DNA from: Cupriavidus pauculus
GTDB lineage: Bacteria; Pseudomonadota; Gammaproteobacteria; Burkholderiales; Burkholderiaceae
Assembly (NCBI RefSeq): GCF_008693385.1
Contig: NZ_CP044067.1
Span: 2,337,501 to 2,401,500 of the forward strand
DNA: 64,000 nucleotides
Reading direction: 5' to 3'
In this document: in pieces, positions 22,825 to 31,239 of the stretch
How positions within the stretch are numbered: the stretch's first letter is position 1
Layout: every line of letters begins with the position of its first letter
Notes under the pieces: generated by a model
Told to the model about the DNA's origin: nothing
What the model saw: only the letters and a program-made list of their open reading frames with translations
Databases searched by the model: none
Translations under genes and position numbers: made by a program

Positions 22825-25377
22825 TCAGGCGTCGGCGAGCAGCTTTCGGGCGCGCGTCAGCGTCTGGCGGACCTTGTCGTGGCCGGCCCACGGATCGTGG
22901 CGCGCCAGCGCGTCGAGCCGGTCGGCGACATTGGCGATGGTCCATTGCGCCGACGAGGTCAGTTCGTCGAGCTCATCCCAGGCCACGGGAATAGAGACGC
23001 CGAGGCCGGGCCGCGCGCGTGCGGAAAACGCGGCGGCGGTGGTAGCCCCGACACCATTGCGCAGGTAATCGATGAAAATCTTGCCAACACGGTTACGCGG
23101 GCCGCTCTTGACGACAAAGCGGTCCGGAATGGTGGTCGCCATATGCCGGACCACGTCCTGCGCGAAGTCGCGGACCTCGTCCCACCCGGCCCGCGCGGCA
23201 ATCGGCACCACCACGTGCAGGCCCTTGCCGCCGCTCGTCTTCAGGAAGCTTTGCAGGCCCAGCGTGTCCAGCAGCGTTTTCACCAGATGCGCGGCTTCCT
23301 GGATGCGGGGCCATTCGACGCCTTCGCCGGGATCGATGTCGAACACGACGCGATCGGGCTTGTCGATCGTCTTCGCGCGCGCGTTCCAGGTGTGGAATTC
23401 CACGACATTGAGTTGCGCCACGGCGACGATGGCCGTCTCGGAGGCGATTTCCAGCAGCGGCGGATGGCCGGGCCACAGTTTGGGATCGAGCGCGTTGACG
23501 CCATCGATATCGAGCGTATCGCCGTGGCGCTGGAAGAATTGCTGGCCATCGATGCCGGCGGGCGCGCGCACCAGGGCGATGGGGCGGCCCTTGAGGTACG
23601 GCAGCATCAGTCCCGCGGCGCTGGCGTAATAGCGGACGAGGTCGCCTTTCGTGAGGCCCGTCGAAGCATCGATGACCCGGTCCGCATGGCTGATGACGAT
23701 CTTGCCGAGCTTCGCATCGGGTTTGCGGCCGGCTGCCTTCGTTGCCGCAACGGGTTTCTCCACGGAGACCGCGCCCGCGGGCTTGTCGGTGCGCAGCCCA
23801 TGAAACACCGAATGCCGCACGCGGCCATCCTTGGTCCACGCGCCGAACGCCACTTCGGCGACGAGCTTCGGCTTGACCCAATGGCCCTTGACGCCGCGGG
23901 GCAGATCCGCGAACGGCGCGGTGTCCGCGGCCAGCGCGTCGAGTTGCTTGCGCAGGCTGTCGAGCAGCGCCGTATCGAAGCCCGTGCCCACGTTGCCCGC
24001 ATAACGGAGCTTGCCATCGGCATCGTGCACGCCGAGCAGCAGCGAGCCGAGTCCGTTGCGGCTGCCCTTGGGATCGGTAAAGCCGCCGATCACGAACTCC
24101 TGCCGCAGCGTGCATTTGAGCTTGATCCACGTGTTCGCGCGCGTGTTGACGTAGGGCGCATCCACGCGCTTGCCGATCACGCCTTCGAGCTTCATGCGGC
24201 AGGCGGCTTCCAGCATCTCGTGCGGATCGACGTCGTGGCTTTCGCTGAAGCGCAGGCGCGGCGCGGTATTGTTCTCCATCAGCCGCCCCAGCAACGCCCG
24301 GCGCTCGCTCAGCGGCACCGCGCGCAGATCGTGGCCCGCATAGTAGGGCAGGTCGAACAGGTAGTACTGGATGGCGTCGACGCGCGAGGTCTCGAACGCA
24401 TTCTGCAGCGCCTGGAAGTCGGTGGCGCCATTGGCATCCACGACCACGATCTCGCCGTCGAGCCACCCGTCGGGCAGGCCGAGCGTGCGGACTTCCGCCG
24501 CGAGCGAGCGAAGCTTGCTGGTCCAGTCGTTGCCATTGCGCGTGAACAGCCGCACGTCGTCGCCATCGACGCGCGCGAGCAGGCGATAGCCGTCGAACTT
24601 GATCTCGTACTGCCAATCGCCCTGCGCGGGCGGGGCATCGACCAGCGTCGCGAGCTGCGGCGCGAACGCCAGCGGCAGCGTGGCCTGCTTCGCATGCCTT
24701 GCCACGGCGTCGGGCAGGGCGACGGCCTTCGCCTTCTTCGCGCGTGCCGGCTTGCCCGACTTGCCGTCGGTCGCCGCCTTCGCCGTTCCGGCGAGCACGC
24801 TGTCCGGCAATGCCTCCACGACGTCGAAGTCCGATGCCGCGCGCGCGAGTTCGTCGCGCTCCTTGATCAGCAGCCATGCATCCTGGTCGCGCTGCCGCTT
24901 GCCACCCATGCGCACGAGCGTCCAGTGGCCCTGCATCTTTTCGCCGCGCAGTTCGAACTTGAGCTTGCCATCGCGATAGCCCTGTTCGGGATCGGTATCG
25001 GGAATCCACACGCCGCGGTCCCATACGATGACGGTTCCCGCGCCATAGTGCCCGGCGGGAATCACGCCCTCGAAGTCCGCATAATCGAGCGGATGGTCTT
25101 CGACGTGGACGGCCATGCGCTTGTCGGCCGGATCGTAGCTCGGACCCTTGGGAATCGCCCAGCTTTTCAGCGTGCCGTCGAGTTCCAGCCGGAAGTCGTA
25201 ATGCAGCCGTCGTGCCGCGTGCTTCTGGATGACGAACGACAGCGCCTTGCCCGCGCGGCCGCGCGGCGACTTTTTCCCTGACGGCTCCGGCGTCGCGCCG
25301 AAGTCGCGCATCGTCTGGTATTTTCCCAGCGGCGAAGGCGTGTCCGTCGCAGGCGTGCTATGTGAGGTTCTGGCCAT
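22825..25377 (-). CDS. ligD: ATP-dependent DNA ligase D (phosphoesterase-ligase-polymerase)
   Basis: A protein of 850 residues. Domain order is 3'-phosphoesterase (about 45-190, FVIQKHAARRLHYDFRLELDG, HVEDHPLDYADFEG), ATP-dependent ligase (about 235-530, adenylated Lys260 in EIKFDGYR, motif LKLKCTLRQEFVIGG-like late) and primase-polymerase (about 565-845, metal site FDIDPGEG near residue 680, SGGKGLHVVVP). It is the full three-domain LigD of bacterial non-homologous end joining, in the Pseudomonas order. It works with Ku, encoded downstream in the same direction. A Lys/Ala linker (residues about 205-225) joins the first two domains. A candidate sigma-54 promoter lies 38 bases before the leader end. 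Confidence 0.96.
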   Translation of the reverse strand: MARTSHSTPATDTPSPLGKYQTMRDFGATPEPSGKKSPRGRAGKALSFVIQKHAARRLHYDFRLELDGTLKSWAIPKGPSYDPADKRMAVHVEDHPLDYADFEGVIPAGHYGAGTVIVWDRGVWIPDTDPEQGYRDGKLKFELRGEKMQGHWTLVRMGGKRQRDQDAWLLIKERDELARAASDFDVVEALPDSVLAGTAKAATDGKSGKPARAKKAKAVALPDAVARHAKQATLPLAFAPQLATLVDAPPAQGDWQYEIKFDGYRLLARVDGDDVRLFTRNGNDWTSKLRSLAAEVRTLGLPDGWLDGEIVVVDANGATDFQALQNAFETSRVDAIQYYLFDLPYYAGHDLRAVPLSERRALLGRLMENNTAPRLRFSESHDVDPHEMLEAACRMKLEGVIGKRVDAPYVNTRANTWIKLKCTLRQEFVIGGFTDPKGSRNGLGSLLLGVHDADGKLRYAGNVGTGFDTALLDSLRKQLDALAADTAPFADLPRGVKGHWVKPKLVAEVAFGAWTKDGRVRHSVFHGLRTDKPAGAVSVEKPVAATKAAGRKPDAKLGKIVISHADRVIDASTGLTKGDLVRYYASAAGLMLPYLKGRPIALVRAPAGIDGQQFFQRHGDTLDIDGVNALDPKLWPGHPPLLEIASETAIVAVAQLNVVEFHTWNARAKTIDKPDRVVFDIDPGEGVEWPRIQEAAHLVKTLLDTLGLQSFLKTSGGKGLHVVVPIAARAGWDEVRDFAQDVVRHMATTIPDRFVVKSGPRNRVGKIFIDYLRNGVGATTAAAFSARARPGLGVSIPVAWDELDELTSSAQWTIANVADRLDALARHDPWAGHDKVRQTLTRARKLLADA

Positions 25378-25425
25378 GGTCGATGCCTCTCGATGCGTCG
25401 GTGGCGGTTGCCTTCCAGCTTATGC

Positions 25426-25441
25426 AGCAAACGACGCCCCG
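25426..25441 (-). promoter_or_regulatory. Possible sigma-54 promoter (ligD)
   Basis: Leftward CGGGGCG-TCGT-TTGCT has a perfect -12 box and the invariant GG, but two mismatches inside the -24 box. The predicted start near 25415 gives a 38-base leader to the ATG at 25377. Confidence 0.5.
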
Positions 25442-25466
25442 GAAATAAGCCCCTGTCCTACATGCG

Positions 25467-25479
25467 CGCGTTGTAAATC
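25467..25479. promoter_or_regulatory. CGCGTTGTAAATC word between two sigma-54 matches
   Basis: The exact reverse complement of the 13-base word at 5893-5905, and likewise between outward-facing sigma-54 matches (26 bases from the leftward and 62 from the rightward one). Confidence 0.45.
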
Positions 25480-25540
25480 TTCAATACGTATTGCACACGC
25501 CGCTGCGAGAAATACAAGGCGGTGTATGGCGTGCGGCCCC

Positions 25541-25556
25541 GGGAACGGGAATTGCG
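25541..25556 (+). promoter_or_regulatory. Sigma-54 promoter (SDR gene)
   Basis: GGGAACG-GGAA-TTGCG keeps GG-N10-GC, TTGC and the AC of the -24 box. The predicted start near 25567 lies 37 bases before the ATG at 25604. Confidence 0.55.
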
Positions 25557-25603
25557 ACGTTCGACTGATTCTGATTCGCTACCGTTCAGGAGGACGCGAC
25601 ACA

Positions 25604-26617
25604 ATGGAATCCGGAAAAAAGGTCGAACTCAAGAAGATTGGGTCGCAGGTCATCGTCATCACGGGTGCCAGCAGCGGCGTCGGGCTCGTGACGGCCCGGG
25701 CGGCCGCCGCGCGCGGGGCCAAGCTCGTGCTGGTCGCGCGCAGCGAAGAAGCGCTCCAGCAACTGGCGGAAGAGTTGCGCGAGCACGGCACTGAAGTCAT
25801 CACGGCGCGGGCCGATGTGGGAAATCAGGAGGACGTCGCGCGCGTCGCGCAAATGGCCATCGAGCGCTTCGGCAGCTTCGATACCTGGGTCAATAACGCG
25901 GGTGTGACGATCTTCGGGCGTCATGGCGACGTACCGCTGGAGGACCAGCGACGGCTGTTCGACACCAATTACTGGGGCGTGGTGCATGGCTCGCTCGTCG
26001 CGGCCGCGCATATGCGGCATAGCGGCGGCGCGATCATCAACATCAGCAGCGAAGCGGCCGACGGGCCGATGCCGCTGCAGAGCGCTTACGCGGCGTCGCA
26101 GCACGCGATCAAGGGCTTTACCGATACGCTGCGGCTGGAACTCGAGCAGGAGAAGGCGCCGATCTCCGTCACGCTGATCAAGCCGGCGGGGCTGGAGACA
26201 CCGATGGTGTCGCATGCGAAGAACTTCCTGCATTGCGAGCCCCAGCAGCCGCCGCCGCTCTACGATCCGGCACTGGCCGCCGATGCGATCCTGTTCGCGG
26301 CGCAGCATCCTCGGCGCGATCTGTTCGTGGGTGGCGCCGCCAAGGCGTTCTCCGCGGCGGCCTATCACGCGCCGTACGCGTTCGACCGCTTTATGCGCCG
26401 CTTCATGGGCCGCGCGCAGCAGACCAGCGCGCCGGCGGGGCCGCGCGAGGACAATGCGCTCTATGACGGGGCCAACAGCCTGATCGAGCGGACTGGACAT
26501 CGGCGCGCGTTGCGGTCCTGCCCCTATACGTCGTCCGCAAAGCATCCGCTGCTGACGACGATGGTCGTGATGGGCGCATCGGCGGCGGTGGCCGCCATGC
26601 TGCGCAGCCGCCGCTGA
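25604..26617 (+). CDS. SDR-family oxidoreductase with Gln in place of the catalytic lysine
   Basis: A protein of 337 residues with an AGGAGG ribosome site. The Rossmann motif is VITGASSGVGLVTA; NNAGVTIFG and the serine of INISSEAADG are present. The catalytic Tyr162 is in QSAYAAS, but the family Y-x3-K reads Y162-A-A-S-Q166, so the lysine that lowers the tyrosine pKa is missing (CAG instead of AAG or AAA). A C-terminal extension of about 80 residues ends in a hydrophobic helix (TTMVVMGASAAVAAML), perhaps a membrane anchor. Its relatives are unnamed SDRs found beside stress genes. It may be inactive or depend on an alternative residue. Confidence 0.85.
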   Translation: MESGKKVELKKIGSQVIVITGASSGVGLVTARAAAARGAKLVLVARSEEALQQLAEELREHGTEVITARADVGNQEDVARVAQMAIERFGSFDTWVNNAGVTIFGRHGDVPLEDQRRLFDTNYWGVVHGSLVAAAHMRHSGGAIINISSEAADGPMPLQSAYAASQHAIKGFTDTLRLELEQEKAPISVTLIKPAGLETPMVSHAKNFLHCEPQQPPPLYDPALAADAILFAAQHPRRDLFVGGAAKAFSAAAYHAPYAFDRFMRRFMGRAQQTSAPAGPREDNALYDGANSLIERTGHRRALRSCPYTSSAKHPLLTTMVVMGASAAVAAMLRSRR

Positions 26618-26624
26618 AGCCGCA

Positions 26625-26645
26625 CCCCGGCGCTGCTAGCCGGGG
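26625..26645. terminator. GC-rich hairpin between convergent SDR and treY
   Basis: CCCCGGC (26625-26631) pairs with GCCGGGG (26639-26645) around a seven-base loop in the 29-base gap between two converging stops. No T-run; probably a bidirectional barrier. Confidence 0.5.
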
Positions 26646-26646
26646 C

Positions 26647-29226
26647 CTACCCGCGCACGAGCAACGCGACGGGCAGTTGATGCAGGACGTCCTTGATGCG
26701 CAAATGTCCCGCGTGCACGGCAATGGCCCGTCCGGTCAGCACATCGACCCAAGCGCCGCCGTCGCGCGCGCGCAGCGCCGTGTCGCCCCAGCATTGCGTG
26801 GGCACGCGCGGCAGATCCGGTTCCACATGCCGCGCGGCATGCCGGGTGACCACGGTGATCGCTTCCAGCGCCCCGCATTGCCGCGTGAACGCCAGTACGC
26901 TGGAGGACATCGCGCCCGTGGCGACCAGTGGCTGGCATGTGCCGGCGGTGAACAGCGTTTCCTGCTCGCGGCGAAACTGCAAGACCGCGCGAATCAGCTG
27001 CTGCTTGATGCGGCCGTCGCGCCAATGCCGTAACCAGTGCGCCCACCCTGCCGTGCATTCGCACTGAGCGCGCAGCCGTTCGTAGTCGGGCGCGCGGCGA
27101 TTGTCGGGGTCGACCAGACTGAAGTCCCACGCCTCGTTGCCCTGATAGCGGTCCGGTACACCGGGGGCGGTCAGTTGCAGCAGGGTCTGCGAGAGGCTGT
27201 TGAGTGCCGCCGCGGGACCGATGCGATGCGCGAACTGCCCGATGCGTTCGAGCACGCTATCGGCGCCGCCTGCCGCCAGCGCGGCGACGAATGCCTCGCA
27301 AGCCGCCTCGTACTGCGGATCCGGATCGGTCCAGCTGCCGTGGCGCTTGGCCTCGCGGATGGATTTCGTCTGCCAGGCGAGCACGCGCGCAATGAGGTCG
27401 CGCTGGGCGTCCTCTCGCTCCAGCACGCGCGGGTCGGCAGGCCAGGCGCCAAGCAGGGTCTGGTAAAGCATCATGCGATCGACGCCGTCCGGTCCCTTCG
27501 GCGAGGCGGTCACCACGGGTGCGAGCCTCGCCTCCCAGTCGCGCACCGCGTCGCTCCACGCTTCGGCAAGCTCGCTGAGCACGGCGAGCCGCATGCGCGC
27601 GTCTTCTCCGCGCTTGTGATCGTGCGTGGCCGTGGCGAGCATCGCATGGCGGGGGCGCGCGAGCAGCCGCGCATGGAAATGCTCGGGTGCGATCGCCAGC
27701 ACGCCGGGGTCGCTGCCCACCTCGTTGCGCGACAGCAGGCGGCCGTAGCGATAGAACGCCGTGTCTTCGCCACCCTTGGCCGCGAGCGCGGGCATGATCT
27801 GCTGGAGCCGCGTCCGCAGGTCGCCGGCTGGCGTGCCGATGGGCGCATCGTCCCGCAGCGATGTCACGATGAGGTCGAGTGCGACGCGCTCGTCGCCGGC
27901 CAGCGTGGCGCGGGCGCGCTCGGCCGCCGCATCGAGCAGGGCATCGTCGGTGCCGCGCGATGTCCTGCCTTCGTCCGCCACGTAATAGGTCCGATACACC
28001 GGAATCTGCAGCAGCAGCGCGTGCAGCGCGTGGCGCAGGGCCGCGAGCGTGATATCGCGCAATGCGGGCGTGGCGCGCACGCGCGAGTACAACCGCGCGC
28101 ATGCGCCGCCGAACTCGGTCATCAGGTGCCGGTCGAGAATGCGATCGCGCCCGGCTTTCACATGCGCCGGATAGTCGCGCATGTCTCCACCGACTTCGTG
28201 CCACAGCGCGTCGAGCGCCGTTTCGCCCCGCGCGTCATGCAATACGGCCGCGACATCGTTCATGAAGTCGTAGCCCGTGGTGCCGTCGGTCTGCCAGTCC
28301 GCGGGCAAGGGCTCGTCTTCGCCGAGAATCTTTTCGATCACGACCCAGGGATGCATGCGTGCCTGCTCGCCCGGGCGGCCCGGACGCAAGGCATCGAGCC
28401 GCGCGCGCAACTGGCGGCAGTACCCGGCCGGATCGGCGAGGCCATCGACATGATCGACTCGCACGCCGTCGATCCAGCCTTCGCGATAGAGCCGGAACAC
28501 GAGTGCGTGGGTGTCCTCGAATACGTCCTCGCGCTCCTGTCGCAGCCCGACGAGTTCGCTGATCTCGAAGAAGCGGCGCCAGTTCAGCTCCGCCGCGGCC
28601 GTGCGCCACCATGCGAGGCGATAGTGCTGGCGTTCCAGCAGCGCGTGCCAGGCCTCCGCGCTGTCAGGGGAGGTCGCCGGCGTCTCGGCCAGCGGCAGCG
28701 TCTGGTCGCCGTATCGCAGGACGGCGCGGTCGTCGGCATCGCGTTCGATAGAGAGCGCGCCCGATGTCAGCGTCTCCCAGTAACGCTCGCCGAGGATCGG
28801 CACCAGCACCTTGCCGGCCAGCACCGGATCCCGCGACTCCCAGTCGATATCGAAGTGATGCGCGTAACGGCTGTCCTGTCCCTTTGCCAGCACGTCGCGC
28901 CACCAGCCGTTGTGCGTCACGCTCGCGGCCATATGATTCGGCACGATATCGAGCACGATGCCGAGGCCTGCTCCGCGGGCCGTGCGGCACAGGGTATAGA
29001 ACCCTTCTTCGCCGCCGAGCTCCGGATTGATGCGCGTGCAGTCCGTCACGTCATAGCCGTGCGTCGAGCCGGGCCGTGCGCACGTGATCGGCGACAGATA
29101 CAGATGGCTGATGCCGAGCGCCGCGTGGTAGGGCACCAGGGCCGCGGCCTGGGCAAACGTAAAGCCCGCATGCATCTGCAGGCGAGCGGTGGCGCGCGGC
29201 ACCCCGGCAAGTTCAATGTCGCTCAT
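26647..29226 (-). CDS. treY: Maltooligosyl trehalose synthase
   Basis: An 859-residue GH13 enzyme of usual TreY length. It converts the reducing-end maltose unit of a glucan into a trehalosyl unit. It shows the TreY start (TYRLQ-like ATARLQMHAGFTFAQAAALVPY, LGISHLYLSPI), the nucleophile in GVRVDHVDGLADP, the acid in VVIEKILGEDEPLP, the third carboxylate in ATATHDHKRGEDARMR and GVPDRYQGNE near the end. It is the last gene of the leftward operon glgP-glgA-treZ-treY, 30 bases after treZ. With TreZ it releases trehalose from stored glucan in the cytoplasm. Confidence 0.95.
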   Translation of the reverse strand: MSDIELAGVPRATARLQMHAGFTFAQAAALVPYHAALGISHLYLSPITCARPGSTHGYDVTDCTRINPELGGEEGFYTLCRTARGAGLGIVLDIVPNHMAASVTHNGWWRDVLAKGQDSRYAHHFDIDWESRDPVLAGKVLVPILGERYWETLTSGALSIERDADDRAVLRYGDQTLPLAETPATSPDSAEAWHALLERQHYRLAWWRTAAAELNWRRFFEISELVGLRQEREDVFEDTHALVFRLYREGWIDGVRVDHVDGLADPAGYCRQLRARLDALRPGRPGEQARMHPWVVIEKILGEDEPLPADWQTDGTTGYDFMNDVAAVLHDARGETALDALWHEVGGDMRDYPAHVKAGRDRILDRHLMTEFGGACARLYSRVRATPALRDITLAALRHALHALLLQIPVYRTYYVADEGRTSRGTDDALLDAAAERARATLAGDERVALDLIVTSLRDDAPIGTPAGDLRTRLQQIMPALAAKGGEDTAFYRYGRLLSRNEVGSDPGVLAIAPEHFHARLLARPRHAMLATATHDHKRGEDARMRLAVLSELAEAWSDAVRDWEARLAPVVTASPKGPDGVDRMMLYQTLLGAWPADPRVLEREDAQRDLIARVLAWQTKSIREAKRHGSWTDPDPQYEAACEAFVAALAAGGADSVLERIGQFAHRIGPAAALNSLSQTLLQLTAPGVPDRYQGNEAWDFSLVDPDNRRAPDYERLRAQCECTAGWAHWLRHWRDGRIKQQLIRAVLQFRREQETLFTAGTCQPLVATGAMSSSVLAFTRQCGALEAITVVTRHAARHVEPDLPRVPTQCWGDTALRARDGGAWVDVLTGRAIAVHAGHLRIKDVLHQLPVALLVRG

Positions 29227-29256
29227 GAGTCCTTGGGTGAATGCTTGCCGGCGGGC

Positions 29257-31227
29257 TCAGGCATGGCCATGCGCGTCGGCGCGGTGCAGGCAGGTGACGC
29301 AGCACTTCGGCGGCAGCGTGCCGCCCGTCAGCGTGGCGATGCCGCCCGGCAAGAGGCTAGAGTGCAGCGCCGTGGAAGGTTCGCATTGCGCCGGCACCGG
29401 CGTATCGCCGAGATTGAGCCAGATCGACAGCACGCTGCCATCGCCGAGCGTCCAGCGCGCCACGAGCGCGCGATCGCCGAGAATCTCGACGCCCGCGCTG
29501 CGCGCACCGGCCAGGCGCGGCACGATCTCGTGCCGGCGGATCGACAGCAGTTCGCTGTAATAGTGATGCCACGCGCGGCAGTAGCCGTCGGTGTCGTCGC
29601 AATGCGGCCGGGAGGCCTCGAAGGTCTCGGGCGCATTCGGGTCGGGAATCTGTCCGGCGCGTGCCTCGTCGCGAAAAGCCGCGGCGGCGGCGAACTCCCG
29701 GCGACGTCCGTCGCGCACGGCCTGCGCGAGTTCGGGCGAATGATCGGTGAAGTACAGGAACGGTTCGCGCGCGCCGTCTTCCTCGCCCATGTAGATCAGC
29801 GGGATCTGCGGACTCAGCAGCTGCAGCGCCACGGCGGCGCGCAGTGCGTCCGGATCGGCGAGCGTCGTCAGCCGTTCGCCAAAGGCGCGGTTGCCGGTCT
29901 GGTCGTGGTTCTGCAGGAACATGACGAACGCGGTGGCCTCGAGCATCGCGCTCGGCTGGCCACGGCGCACCGCTCTGCCCTGCAGCGGTCCATCGGCGTC
30001 GCCCGAGCGATGCGGGGACAGCTCGCCCTGCCATGCGAAGCCCTCGCCCAGCACGCGCGCGAGATGGCGCAGCGCGGGAGTACCGGGGCCGGAGGGCGTC
30101 GTTTCGGGCAGGTCCGCATTGAACTCGCCGTAGTAGCCGTCATGCTCGCCGGTCAGCAGTACATGGAGCGCGTGATGCGCGTCGTCGTTCCACTGGGCGT
30201 CGTAGCCGCTGCGCAGAAGGCCGGCGTCATTGTGATCGTTTTCGAGAACGAGGTGCAGATGCCGGCCAGGGATGCAATGGCGGAGATGGTTCGCGAGTTG
30301 CGGCAGCCAGCCTTCATCTTCGATCGCGTGCACGGCATCGAGCCGAAGGCCGTCGAAGCGGAACTGTTCGAGCCAGTAGCGCGCGTTCTCGGTAAAGAAA
30401 CGCCGCACTTCCGGTTGACGGAAGTCGATCGCGGGGCCCCACGGCGTCTGCCGGTCCTCGCGAAAGAAGCTGCTGGCGTAGCGATGGAGGTAATTGCCAT
30501 CGGGGCCGAAATGGTTGTAGACCACGTCGAGCAGCACCATCATGCCGAGGCCGTGCGCGGTATCGACGAGTTCGCGCAGCTGATCGGGCGTGCCGTAGGC
30601 ATGTTCGGGCGCGAACGGCAGCACGCCGTCGTAGCCCCAGTTGCGTGCGCCGGGGAATTCCGCGATCGGCATCAGTTCGACGGCGGTGATGCCGAGCGCG
30701 GCCAGGCGCGGCAGCACGCGCAGCGCGCCGGCGAAGCCGCCGTGCAGGCCCACGTGCATTTCATAGATCACGGCTTCGTGCCATGGGCGGCCGGTCCATT
30801 CGACATGCCGCCATGCATATCCGGTCTCGTCCGCCGGATGCCAGAATACGCTCGCGCCATGCACGTCTTCGGCTTGCGCGCGAGAGGCGGGGTCGGGGAC
30901 CGTCGTGCCGTCGTCGAGCCGGAACCAGTAACGCGCGCCATGGCAGCAGGCGGTCACGGCCTCGAACCAGCCGCGCTCGCCCTGCGACATCAGGATGGGC
31001 GGCACGCCCGCGATTTCCAGCCGCACCGTTTGCCCCTGCGCGGCCGCATCGGGCGCCCACAATCGAAAGCGCACGCGTCCGTCGGCGAGTGCCGCGGGGC
31101 CGAAGCGATAGACCGCTTCGCCGTCTTCGTTGCACGGCAGCGTCCGCACATCGCCACCCAGCGTCTCCCAGTTGGCACCGGGCGGGGCGGGCGTCGCTGA
31201 AGGCTCCATCGGCATCGTCTGCATCAT
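29257..31227 (-). CDS. treZ: Malto-oligosyltrehalose trehalohydrolase
   Basis: A protein of 656 residues. An N-terminal beta-sandwich (VRFRLWAPDAAAQGQTVRL) is followed by a GH13 barrel with YEMHVGLHGGFAGAL, the nucleophile in FDGLRLDAVHAI, the acid in LVLENDHND and the third carboxylate in LQNHDQTGNRAFGERL. It cleaves the trehalosyl end made by TreY to free trehalose. It starts 12 bases after the glgA stop, so the two are probably translated from one message. MMQTM at the start offers three ATG codons; the first is used here. Confidence 0.95.
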   Translation of the reverse strand: MMQTMPMEPSATPAPPGANWETLGGDVRTLPCNEDGEAVYRFGPAALADGRVRFRLWAPDAAAQGQTVRLEIAGVPPILMSQGERGWFEAVTACCHGARYWFRLDDGTTVPDPASRAQAEDVHGASVFWHPADETGYAWRHVEWTGRPWHEAVIYEMHVGLHGGFAGALRVLPRLAALGITAVELMPIAEFPGARNWGYDGVLPFAPEHAYGTPDQLRELVDTAHGLGMMVLLDVVYNHFGPDGNYLHRYASSFFREDRQTPWGPAIDFRQPEVRRFFTENARYWLEQFRFDGLRLDAVHAIEDEGWLPQLANHLRHCIPGRHLHLVLENDHNDAGLLRSGYDAQWNDDAHHALHVLLTGEHDGYYGEFNADLPETTPSGPGTPALRHLARVLGEGFAWQGELSPHRSGDADGPLQGRAVRRGQPSAMLEATAFVMFLQNHDQTGNRAFGERLTTLADPDALRAAVALQLLSPQIPLIYMGEEDGAREPFLYFTDHSPELAQAVRDGRRREFAAAAAFRDEARAGQIPDPNAPETFEASRPHCDDTDGYCRAWHHYYSELLSIRRHEIVPRLAGARSAGVEILGDRALVARWTLGDGSVLSIWLNLGDTPVPAQCEPSTALHSSLLPGGIATLTGGTLPPKCCVTCLHRADAHGHA

Positions 31228-31239
31228 GACGCGTTCCGG

